From the NCBI RefSeq assembly GCF_029277305.1, contig NZ_CP119526.1: a DNA stretch of 64,000 nucleotides. One strand, 5' to 3'. Position 1 is the stretch's first letter; each line of letters opens with the position of its first letter. Origin of the DNA: Guptibacillus hwajinpoensis. GTDB lineage: Bacteria > Bacillota > Bacilli > Bacillales > Guptibacillaceae. Positions 49,956 to 57,058 of this stretch are shown in pieces. Both the position numbers and the translations under genes were made by a program. The notes under the pieces were generated by a model, which ran no database searches, had not been told where the DNA came from, and saw only the letters and a program-made list of their open reading frames with translations.

Positions 49956-50055
49956 TGTGGATAACATTATGCACATTTGCGGACATTACATTCATTACTA
50001 ATAACTTAGATATAAACACTTTACCCACAAATTATCCACCTTTAACTGTGGATAA
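49956..50055. promoter_or_regulatory. DnaA-box cluster between yqeG and sda
   Basis: Two perfect boxes TGTGGATAA (49956-49964 and 50047-50055) and two one-mismatch boxes, TTACCCACA (50021-50029) and TTATCCACC (50032-50040). In B. subtilis sda is activated by DnaA through such boxes. An inverted repeat TTGCAGT/ACTGCAA lies further toward sda. No gene is seen in 49815-50169. Confidence 0.85.
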
Positions 50056-50169
50056 CGGAACGGTTGTTCTTGCAGTACATCCGTGGTACGCTAACTGCAA
50101 ATAAAAGATCCACATACACAATATGCGGAATAGACGGAAACTAGAACCTTATTTAGGAGGTGCTTAATC

Positions 50170-50313
50170 ATGGAAAAGTTATCTGATGACTTATTGATTG
50201 AATCCTTTTATAAAGCAAAGGAACTTAAGTTAAGCAATGACTTCATTGGATTGATCCAAAGAGAAATTGAAAGACGAAGCCTCGATAAACAAGTTCATCT
50301 CATCGGAATTTAA
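50170..50313 (+). CDS. sda: Sporulation histidine kinase inhibitor Sda
   Basis: A 47-residue protein: MEKLSDDLLIESFYKAKELK followed by a second helix ending in IERRSLDKQ. It matches the Sda helical hairpin, which binds KinA and blocks autophosphorylation so that sporulation does not start while DNA replication is initiating or damaged. A strong TTTAGGAGGTG site precedes the ATG, DnaA boxes lie upstream and a terminator follows. Its location next to yqeG is conserved. Confidence 0.95.
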   Translation: MEKLSDDLLIESFYKAKELKLSNDFIGLIQREIERRSLDKQVHLIGI

Positions 50314-50317
50314 CTTT

Positions 50318-50356
50318 GCCAACCTTGATCTTCGTAGGGTTGGTTTTTTGTTTCTT
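50318..50356 (+). terminator. Terminator after sda
   Basis: CCAACC and GGTTGG arms enclosing a 13-base loop are followed by a T6 run just after the sda stop. Confidence 0.85.
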
Positions 50357-50360
50357 TTTA

Positions 50361-50471
50361 GCTCTCTTCTAAAAGATTGTTGCTTTTGAAACAAATATTT
50401 AAAAAAACCACACTTAGTGATTGGAGCGGAAATTAACCCACTCTATAGCAACAATCTCTACGAAAAGGGTC
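50361..50471. repeat. Palindromic repeat, copy 1 (empty)
   Basis: An AT-rich 111-base unit with a perfect internal inverted repeat AGATTGTTGC/GCAACAATCT near its ends. It aligns base for base with copy 2 on either side of position TGGAGCGGAA (50422-50431) but lacks the GC-rich insert. It has no coding capacity. Confidence 0.85.
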
Positions 50472-50480
50472 AAATTAATT

Positions 50481-50700
50481 GGCTCTTTTCTAAAAGATTG
50501 TTGCTTTTGAAATAATTATTGAAATAACCGCACTTCTTATTGGAGCGGAAGGATGCTCGACTCCTGCGGGATTAGCGGGACAGGTGAGACACCGCAGGAG
50601 CGTTAGCGACGAGGAGGCTCACCGCCCGCCCCGCGGAAAGCGAGCATCCTGGAGCGGAAATTCACCCACTCATATAGCAACAATGTCTACGAAAAGAGCC
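50481..50700. repeat. Palindromic repeat, copy 2 (filled)
   Basis: Ends are inverted: GGCTCTTTTC on the left and GAAAAGAGCC on the right, with ATTGTTGC/GCAACAAT further in. AATTAATT flanks both ends and, being itself palindromic, could be a target duplication or part of the inverted repeat. Apart from the GC-rich insert it is the same unit as copy 1, in the same orientation. Confidence 0.85.
50551..50649. mobile_element. GC-rich structured insert inside repeat copy 2
   Basis: A 99-base GC-rich segment bounded by a perfect inverted repeat GGATGCTCG/CGAGCATCC and flanked by direct repeats TGGAGCGGAA (50541-50550 and 50650-50659) that are present only once in copy 1. It contains CTCCTGCGGG, CCGCAGGAG and GGAGGCTCACCGCCCGC, which resemble a structured repeat I recall from many Bacillus genomes. 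It carries no open reading frame of note. Confidence 0.75.
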
Positions 50701-50702
50701 AA

Positions 50703-51155
50703 TTAATTAAAATAACTTCCCCAATGAAGTTCCCACTCTTCACCAGTTATTTCTTCCATATTCTTCATTCTCTTCGCTTTACGATAATCAACAGGCTCTG
50801 TTAACAATACAGCCGCTATTTTTTCTTCATCTAATCTTTTACGATACTCGGATAGTATCTCATCCACATTTCTTCTTTCATATGCAAAAGGTTTTAACAC
50901 GACAACTGCCTGGTTTTTGTGTGTCAAGACAATAACATCCTTTATTGCACCTTCATCTTGCATTTTATTTTTAATAGCGTTAAGTGTAGAAATGGTATTG
51001 TCTTCTTTCAAAAGGGCCGTGCCAATAGGTTCAACATCAATTGCTCTGAAATATTCTCTTGGAGCATATGGCGAATTATCATCACTTTTATAAATCGATT
51101 GGCAGGCAGTAAGAAGAACTAGAACTGTAAAAAGTATAGAAATGGATTTTATCAT
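50703..51155 (-). CDS. Small lipoprotein, YhcN/YlaJ-like
   Basis: A 150-residue protein with a lipoprotein signal peptide: hydrophobic stretch 4-16 and lipobox LTAC with Cys18. The mature part has alternating charged and hydrophobic segments (KDVIVLTHKNQAVVVL), reminiscent of the YhcN/YlaJ sporulation lipoproteins, but I am not certain of that family. The ATG at 51155 has AAAGGAG at good spacing. Its stop codon falls inside the AATTAATT that borders repeat copy 2, so the repeat abuts the coding end exactly. It is divergent from the mrp operon. Confidence 0.75.
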   Translation of the reverse strand: MIKSISILFTVLVLLTACQSIYKSDDNSPYAPREYFRAIDVEPIGTALLKEDNTISTLNAIKNKMQDEGAIKDVIVLTHKNQAVVVLKPFAYERRNVDEILSEYRKRLDEEKIAAVLLTEPVDYRKAKRMKNMEEITGEEWELHWGSYFN

Positions 51156-51333
51156 GTGCATACTCCTTTCGCAAATAGAATCGGCGTTGATTGGTAAACT
51201 TATACGGGTAAGTTACTTTTACAGACATGAAAAGTTGATAAATTAGTCTAGTTTTGATTACAATTGAGTTATTGCAATATGAGTTCATTTGAACTTTTAT
51301 CATATTGAGGATTATTGGGGAGGGTTTTGTAGA

Positions 51334-53676
51334 ATGCTTCATGCAGCTGTCTTGCTACCTTTTCTGGCAGCGTTTTTCATCCCGTTTATTTATCGGGGCG
51401 TCAAACAGGTCCATTTAGGCTGGTTTGTTCTATTAGTTCCGATTGTTTTATTTGGGTATTTTCTTTCGTTTATAGAAGATGTCTTACACGGTGTACATAC
51501 ACTTAAAACGTTTGAGTGGATTCCATCTCTCGGCGTTAACGTTTCATTTTTCATTGATGGTCTTGGTCTGTTTTTCGCGCTTTTGATTACAGGAATTGGA
51601 TCACTTGTTGTTCTTTATTCCATCTATTACTTAAGTAAAGCCGAGAAACTTGGCCATTTTTATGTTTATCTTCTGTTATTTATGGGCGCAATGCTCGGAG
51701 TTGTTTTATCAGATAATCTTTTTGTCCTTTATACATTTTGGGAGCTCACGAGTATTTCGTCGTTTCTTCTAATTGGGTATTGGTATCAAAGGGAGAAATC
51801 TACTTCTGGTGCTCTTAAATCAATGATGATAACTGTTTTTGGTGGTCTTGCCATGCTTGGTGGATTTTTGATGATGGCAGACATTACTGGAACGACTAGC
51901 ATCAGGGGGATTATCGAGAATGCAGAGATGGTTGTTCAGTCTTCCCTCTTTCCATTCATATTAATTATGATTCTTCTCGGAGCGTTTACGAAATCAGCTC
52001 AATTCCCATTCCATACCTGGTTACCTGATGCAATGGAAGCACCAACACCAGTTAGTGCATTTCTACATTCAGCAACAATGGTGAAAGCTGGAATCTATTT
52101 AGTTGCAAGACTGAGCCTTATCTTTGCAGGTACAGATCTTTTCTTCTTGATCGTAAGCGGGTTCGGGTTGTTAACTCTTTGTTGGGGATCTTATATGGCA
52201 GTTAGGCAAACAGATCTTAAAGCAATTCTTGCCTACTCCACAATTAGTCAGCTTGGTATGATTATGGCTATGCTCGGTTTTGGAACCGAACTTGCTGTGC
52301 TTGCAGCAGTTTTCCATATTTTAAACCATGCAACATTTAAAGGAAGTCTGTTTATGGTTGCAGGTATCATTGACCATGAAACAGGAACGCGTGATATCAG
52401 ACGTCTTGGTGGTTTGTTTACATTCATGCCAATCACAGCTACATTAGCCTTATTAGGAACATTTTCGATGGCAGGGTTTCCGCTTCCATTCTTAAATGGG
52501 TTCCTTAGTAAAGAAATGTTTTTTGAATCGTCTCTTCATTTTGAAGAAGCTTCAACGATTGTAGAAGCTGTATCACCATTCTTTCCTTATTTGGCAGTCG
52601 GGGGGAGTATTTTCACATTTGTTTATTCTGTCATGCTATTTTTCCGAACGTTTACGGGTAAACAAAGAGATGAATTGCCTCAAAAGCCACACGAAGCTCC
52701 AATTGGAATGTTATTATCACCAATTGTACTCGTACTGCTCGTTATTATTATTGCACTTGTTCCAGATGTTTTTGGTCATGCGCTCCTTTCACCTATGGTT
52801 GATTCAATTACTGGTAACGTCGGTGAAACGCATATTAAATTCTGGCATGGCTTTGGCGCGCCACTCTATATGAGTCTCGCCGTTCTTGTGCTCGGTACCG
52901 TCTTATATTTAACTCGTACAAAATGGGAACGAATATACAGCGTCTTTCCTGGTAAGCTATCGGCAGCTAAAGCATACGACGGTCTCATTAATGGGATATT
53001 GAATGGTTCGAGAAAGCTGACAAATGCCTACATGACTGGTTCACTTAGACATTACATGATCTATATTCTTGTATTCTTTGTTGGACTTGTAGGATTTACG
53101 ATGAGCATTACGGGTGGTTTTCGAATTGCATTTGATGATCTAGCGCCTATTGCTGCGCCAGAAATACTCATCGCCATTGCAATGGCAATTGCAGCATTCG
53201 GTACCATCTTTATGAATAACAGGATTGCTGCAATTCTTGTGCTTGGTATTGTCGGATACGGATTATCTCTTCTGTTTGTATTCTTCCGTGCACCTGACCT
53301 TGCGCTAACTCAGCTTATTGTTGAGACTGTAACAGTTGCGCTATTTCTACTTTGTTTCTACCATCTCCCTAATTTTGGAAAAGAAAAAGAATCAAAACGA
53401 ACTAATGCGGTGAATTGGGTTATCTCCATTTCAGTTGGAATTCTTGTTACGATGATAGGTATTGCATCACACAGCACAAAGTTCTTTGATCCAATTTCAG
53501 ATTACTTCATCAAAAATTCCTACAAATTGGGTGGTGGAGACAACGTAGTTAACGTCATTCTCGTAGACTTCCGTGGTCTTGATACAATGCTTGAAATTGT
53601 TGTACTTGGCCTTGCTGCACTTGGGATCTTCACCATGATTAAACTACGTCCTGGCAAGAAGGAGGGGAATGATTAA
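51334..53676 (+). CDS. mrpA: Na+/H+ antiporter subunit MrpA
   Basis: A 780-residue multi-spanning protein from the ATG at 51334 (site GGGGAGGG). It carries the NuoL-like proton-pumping core (LLFMGAMLGVVLSDNLFVLYTFWELTS near 125, FHTWLPDAMEAPTPVSAFLHSATMVKAG region near 230), a DUF4040 domain (about 590-690) and an MbhE-like C-terminus (about 700-775). MrpA is the largest subunit of the Mrp antiporter used for Na+ and pH homeostasis. It lacks the extra MnhB domain seen in fused MrpAB proteins. Its stop overlaps the start of mrpC, with no mrpB between. Confidence 0.95.
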   Translation: MLHAAVLLPFLAAFFIPFIYRGVKQVHLGWFVLLVPIVLFGYFLSFIEDVLHGVHTLKTFEWIPSLGVNVSFFIDGLGLFFALLITGIGSLVVLYSIYYLSKAEKLGHFYVYLLLFMGAMLGVVLSDNLFVLYTFWELTSISSFLLIGYWYQREKSTSGALKSMMITVFGGLAMLGGFLMMADITGTTSIRGIIENAEMVVQSSLFPFILIMILLGAFTKSAQFPFHTWLPDAMEAPTPVSAFLHSATMVKAGIYLVARLSLIFAGTDLFFLIVSGFGLLTLCWGSYMAVRQTDLKAILAYSTISQLGMIMAMLGFGTELAVLAAVFHILNHATFKGSLFMVAGIIDHETGTRDIRRLGGLFTFMPITATLALLGTFSMAGFPLPFLNGFLSKEMFFESSLHFEEASTIVEAVSPFFPYLAVGGSIFTFVYSVMLFFRTFTGKQRDELPQKPHEAPIGMLLSPIVLVLLVIIIALVPDVFGHALLSPMVDSITGNVGETHIKFWHGFGAPLYMSLAVLVLGTVLYLTRTKWERIYSVFPGKLSAAKAYDGLINGILNGSRKLTNAYMTGSLRHYMIYILVFFVGLVGFTMSITGGFRIAFDDLAPIAAPEILIAIAMAIAAFGTIFMNNRIAAILVLGIVGYGLSLLFVFFRAPDLALTQLIVETVTVALFLLCFYHLPNFGKEKESKRTNAVNWVISISVGILVTMIGIASHSTKFFDPISDYFIKNSYKLGGGDNVVNVILVDFRGLDTMLEIVVLGLAALGIFTMIKLRPGKKEGND

Positions 53677-54014
53677 TGGAAATCGTTATGTCAGTGCTTG
53701 CAGGAATGTTATTCACTGCAGGAGTTTATATGATGCTACAAAAACAAATTCTTAAGATTGTAATCGGTACAGCACTTCTGTCTCATGGAGCCCACCTTTT
53801 CATTATTACGATGGGGAAACTGAATCGAGGAAAACCTCCAATTCTCTCAGAAGACGTAACAAATTATGTTGATCCGCTTCCACAGGCACTTATTCTGACT
53901 TCCATCGTCATTAGCTTCGGTGTGACTTCATTTCTTCTTGTGTTAGCGTATCGGGCATACCAGACAAACGGGACCGATAATATGGAGAAGTTGAGGGGAA
54001 ACGACAATGAGTAA
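53676..54014 (+). CDS. mrpC: Na+/H+ antiporter subunit MrpC
   Basis: A 112-residue NuoK-like protein with three membrane helices and the motif GTALLSHGAHLFIITMG (about 31-47). It overlaps mrpA by TAATG with GGAGGGG in the mrpA end as ribosome site. In the usual seven-gene order mrpB stands between mrpA and mrpC; here it does not. Confidence 0.93.
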   Translation: MEIVMSVLAGMLFTAGVYMMLQKQILKIVIGTALLSHGAHLFIITMGKLNRGKPPILSEDVTNYVDPLPQALILTSIVISFGVTSFLLVLAYRAYQTNGTDNMEKLRGNDNE

Positions 54015-55488
54015 CTTAGCTATAATGCCAATACTATTACCGCTTCTAACGGGGATCATCCTAGTCTTTCTTAATAAACGATTGCCACTTGTAAGAATGA
54101 TTACTCGCATTATGGTCATCATTAATCTTGTTGTAGTCTCGTTGATCGCATATAACGTACTACAAAATGGCACAATTGTTCTAAAAGCAGGAGATTGGGT
54201 AGTTCCTTACGGTATCGTCCTTGTCGCTGATCCGCTTGCAATTGTTCTTGTTGTAACAGCTAACCTTGTAGCTGTTGCTTGTGCTTTTTATGCATTTAAC
54301 TCACTAGATGAACAAAGAGAGCGATACTACTTCTATCCTCTCTTTCAGCTTCTTATTGCAGGCGTAAGTGGAGCTTTCTTAACTGGAGATCTCTTTAACC
54401 TATTTGTATTCTTCGAAGTACTATTGATCGCATCTTATGGTTTGATCGTACTGGGAGGGACGAAAGAGCAATTCAGGGAGTCCTTTAAATACATTATCAT
54501 TAACTTATTTTCATCTATTCTTTTCGTTACAACAGTGTCATTTCTTTATGCAGTAGTAGGCACTGTTAACATGGCGCAGCTAGCAGAGCGAGTAGGTGAA
54601 ATAGAGCAGGATGGTATTTTAACAACCATTGCTATCCTTTTGTTAATTGTATTTGCTACAAAAGGAGCTCTCTTTCCACTCTATTTCTGGCTACCGAAAT
54701 CATATACTGTTCCTCCTACTGTGATTTCAGCATTATTCGGAGCATTACTTACGAAAGTCGGGGTATATTCAATATTAAGGGTATTCACATTAATTTTTGT
54801 TTACAACCTCACAGTCACTCACCAAATTCTACTCATATTGGCAGGTTTAACCCTGGTATTTGGTGTGATTGGAGCTCTTTCTACGAATAATGTACAACTT
54901 ATTATTGCGTACAACATCATTCCTGCAGTAGGTTATATGATGCTTGGAATTGGCATCTTTTCAACAACTGCACTAGCGGGAACAGTTTATTACTTGCTTC
55001 ATGACATGATCATCAAAGCAGCTCTGTTCTTCTTGGTGGGGGCAATGGTAGCCTATGCTGGTACATCTGATCTGAGAAAAATGGGCGGGATAATTAAGAA
55101 TCAACCACTGCTCGGCTGGCTATTTTTCATCGCAGCTCTTGCCTTGGCTGGACTTCCGCCATTCAGTGGCTTTGTAGGGAAGCTTCTAATTCTTCGTGGG
55201 GCATTTGAAGAAGGGCATTATGTCCTTGCTATCATTGGACTACTTACAAGTCTTTTGATTCTTTTATCTATTATACGAATCTTTATTAACGGTTTTTGGG
55301 GAGAATCTAAGCAAGATAAAGTACCGGAAGTTAACCCTACAAAAGGAAAAATTGTTCCTGCTGCGTTTCTTCTTTTGTTTACAATAACGCTTGGCTTAGG
55401 TGCTGAATTTATTTACCCAACTGTGCAGATGATAGCTGATCAAATGATTGACCCAGCAAATTATATTGATTCCGTAATGAAGGAGTAG
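54007..55488 (+). CDS. mrpD: Na+/H+ antiporter subunit MrpD
   Basis: A 493-residue NuoM/N-like antiporter subunit with about 14 membrane helices. The lysine-bearing segment FATKGALFPLYFWLPKSYTVPPTVISAL region (about 215-243) and the glutamate in FVFFEVLLIASYGL (about 134-147) belong to the proton path. It overlaps mrpC by 8 bases with GAGGGGAAACG as its ribosome site. Confidence 0.95.
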   Translation: MSNLAIMPILLPLLTGIILVFLNKRLPLVRMITRIMVIINLVVVSLIAYNVLQNGTIVLKAGDWVVPYGIVLVADPLAIVLVVTANLVAVACAFYAFNSLDEQRERYYFYPLFQLLIAGVSGAFLTGDLFNLFVFFEVLLIASYGLIVLGGTKEQFRESFKYIIINLFSSILFVTTVSFLYAVVGTVNMAQLAERVGEIEQDGILTTIAILLLIVFATKGALFPLYFWLPKSYTVPPTVISALFGALLTKVGVYSILRVFTLIFVYNLTVTHQILLILAGLTLVFGVIGALSTNNVQLIIAYNIIPAVGYMMLGIGIFSTTALAGTVYYLLHDMIIKAALFFLVGAMVAYAGTSDLRKMGGIIKNQPLLGWLFFIAALALAGLPPFSGFVGKLLILRGAFEEGHYVLAIIGLLTSLLILLSIIRIFINGFWGESKQDKVPEVNPTKGKIVPAAFLLLFTITLGLGAEFIYPTVQMIADQMIDPANYIDSVMKE

Positions 55489-55493
55489 ATGGC

Positions 55494-55970
55494 ATGCCTA
55501 TTCAAATTATTATTAATCTAATTATTGCCGTGCTCTGGATGTTTCTTTTTGAAAGTTACTCTTTTAGTACATTCTTTGTCGGTTACTTATTCGGGATAGG
55601 ATTGCTCCTATTGATGGAGCGATTTATTCCAGATCGATTTTACTTCTATCGTATCTGGTCCATTTGTAAATTATTGTTTTTGTTTATCAAAGAACTGATT
55701 ATGGCGAATGTGCAGGTTGTTAAGCTTGTCTATTCTCCAAAACTCAATATGCAACCAGGAATTATAGCTGTACCTATTGAGGTTCGTACAAATTGGGAAA
55801 TCACTATGTTGGCAAATTTAATTACTTTAACTCCTGGAACACTAAGCGTTTCTGTCGCACCAGATAATATGCATATATACATTCATGCGATGGATGCACC
55901 AGACGCTGACGAAGTCATTAAGGAAATCAAAGGTACATTTGAAAAGGCTATTATGGAGGTGACTAGATGA
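55494..55970 (+). CDS. mrpE: Na+/H+ antiporter subunit MrpE
   Basis: A 158-residue protein with two or three N-terminal membrane helices and the conserved NLITLTPGTLSVSV (about 108-121). MrpE is a structural subunit of the Mrp complex. The ATG follows AAGGAGTAGATGGC right after mrpD; the end overlaps mrpF. Confidence 0.94.
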   Translation: MPIQIIINLIIAVLWMFLFESYSFSTFFVGYLFGIGLLLLMERFIPDRFYFYRIWSICKLLFLFIKELIMANVQVVKLVYSPKLNMQPGIIAVPIEVRTNWEITMLANLITLTPGTLSVSVAPDNMHIYIHAMDAPDADEVIKEIKGTFEKAIMEVTR

Positions 55971-56257
55971 CTACACTCTTATCAACTGTTTCGACCATTT
56001 GTATTGTCGTCATCGCCATCTCTACTCTATTTCTTCTCTACCGCGCAATTAAAGGACCGTCTAATCCTGATCGCGCCGTGGCACTTGACACAATCGGTAT
56101 TAACCTGATGGCAATAGCAGGTATTCTAGCAATAAAGTTAGAAACACAATATTTTAACGACATTATTCTCTTGATTGGTATTCTTGCTTTCATTGGAACA
56201 GTCGCTATTGCAAAATTCTTGGAAAAGGGTGTTATCATTGAAAGAAGTCGTGATTAG
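55967..56257 (+). CDS. mrpF: Na+/H+ antiporter subunit MrpF
   Basis: A 96-residue protein with three membrane helices and the motif GPSNPDRAVALDTIG (about 30-44), which carries a functionally important aspartate. It overlaps mrpE by 4 bases (site TGGAGGTGAC) and mrpG by about 20 bases. Confidence 0.94.
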   Translation: MTTLLSTVSTICIVVIAISTLFLLYRAIKGPSNPDRAVALDTIGINLMAIAGILAIKLETQYFNDIILLIGILAFIGTVAIAKFLEKGVIIERSRD

Positions 56258-56591
56258 CATCATACTGCTTATCGGAACATTTTTTCTTTTCTCGGGAGCA
56301 CTAGGTATCTTTCGCCTGCCTGATGTTTATACTCGGCTTCATGCTGCTTCAAAAAGTGCAACATTAGGAGTTGCTGGAATTTTAATTGCAGCTTTTCTTT
56401 ACTTCATTTTCGAACAACAAATGGTGAGTGGAAAACTGATTCTTGGTATCATCTTTATTCTGATGACTGCACCGGTTTCTGGACACATGATTTCAAGGGC
56501 TGCTTATCAGAAGGGTGTTCCTCTATGGGAAAAGACAACGAGAGATGATCTTGAAAAAAAGGAACATAACAAAGCAAGCACGAAGGGATAA
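56238..56591 (+). CDS. mrpG: Na+/H+ antiporter subunit MrpG
   Basis: From a TTG at 56238 (AAAAGGGTG site inside mrpF) the protein has 117 residues with three membrane helices and the family motif FRLPDVYTRLHAASKSATLG (about 29-48). The longer upstream frame lacks homology. It ends the operon and runs into a strong terminator, part of which is coded by its last codons. Confidence 0.92.
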   Translation: MKEVVISIILLIGTFFLFSGALGIFRLPDVYTRLHAASKSATLGVAGILIAAFLYFIFEQQMVSGKLILGIIFILMTAPVSGHMISRAAYQKGVPLWEKTTRDDLEKKEHNKASTKG

Positions 56592-56613
56592 CCCTATCGT
56601 GCTTGCTTTTTTC
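56572..56613 (+). terminator. Terminator of the mrp operon
   Basis: A long stem AGCAAGCACGA/TCGTGCTTGCT, extended by AGGG/CCCT, with an ATAA loop and a T6 run. It begins inside the mrpG coding end. Confidence 0.93.
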
Positions 56614-56694
56614 TATAGGGAATGAGTTAAGTGACTCATGAAACAGTTCACCAATTTCAAGTCCCATCCATTGCAACATTATTTTCTACAATTA

Positions 56695-56871
56695 TTATCT
56701 GATATTCCCGTAAAAATTTGTATAATAATAGTATCCTCCGCCTATCACGAGCAATAAAACAAGTAGGACAACGATTAAAGCAAAATAACCGGCACCATAG
56801 CCTGGATATGGATATGGGTATGGCGGATAGGGATAACCACAACCTGGATAACCGTAGCCATAGCCTTTCAT
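56695..56871 (-). CDS. Tyr/Gly/Pro-rich small membrane protein, YjcZ/SscA-like
   Basis: A 58-residue frame with a very strong site (GGAGGGGG) before the ATG at 56871. Residues 3-29 are a Tyr/Pro/Gly-rich segment built of GYGYGYPGCGYP and repeated PYP units; residues 30-46 form a hydrophobic helix (FALIVVLLVLLLVIGGG), and a short tail (YYYYTNFYGNIR) follows. The Gly/Tyr segment followed by FALIVVL matches the YjcZ/SscA family of small sporulation proteins, though the proline-rich repeat and the C-terminal tail are unusual. It is too short for most length cut-offs. Confidence 0.8.
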   Translation of the reverse strand: MKGYGYGYPGCGYPYPPYPYPYPGYGAGYFALIVVLLVLLLVIGGGYYYYTNFYGNIR

Positions 56872-57058
56872 ATTCCCCCTCCTTCTCTCCTGCAGACATC
56901 CTTCTGGTAGATAGTATAGTCTATGATAGGATGGACAGTTATGTATGGGGATTTGCGGAGTTTTCTAAATTCAACGTATTGACTGTTCAACCTCTTAGAG
57001 ATGTTCTACAATTGGATAAGACTTAACGTCTTGTTAATTACATAAAGGGGTCGATTTT

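Noticed and set aside
51334..53676. MrpA considered as a fused MrpA-MrpB
   Set aside because: The length (780) is that of MrpA alone, and the C-terminus is the usual MbhE-like segment rather than an MnhB domain.
56657..56899. 80-residue minus-strand frame upstream of yfkAB
   Set aside because: It is a frame-shifted shadow of the 58-residue Tyr/Gly/Pro-rich gene, which has the ribosome site and the recognisable sequence.
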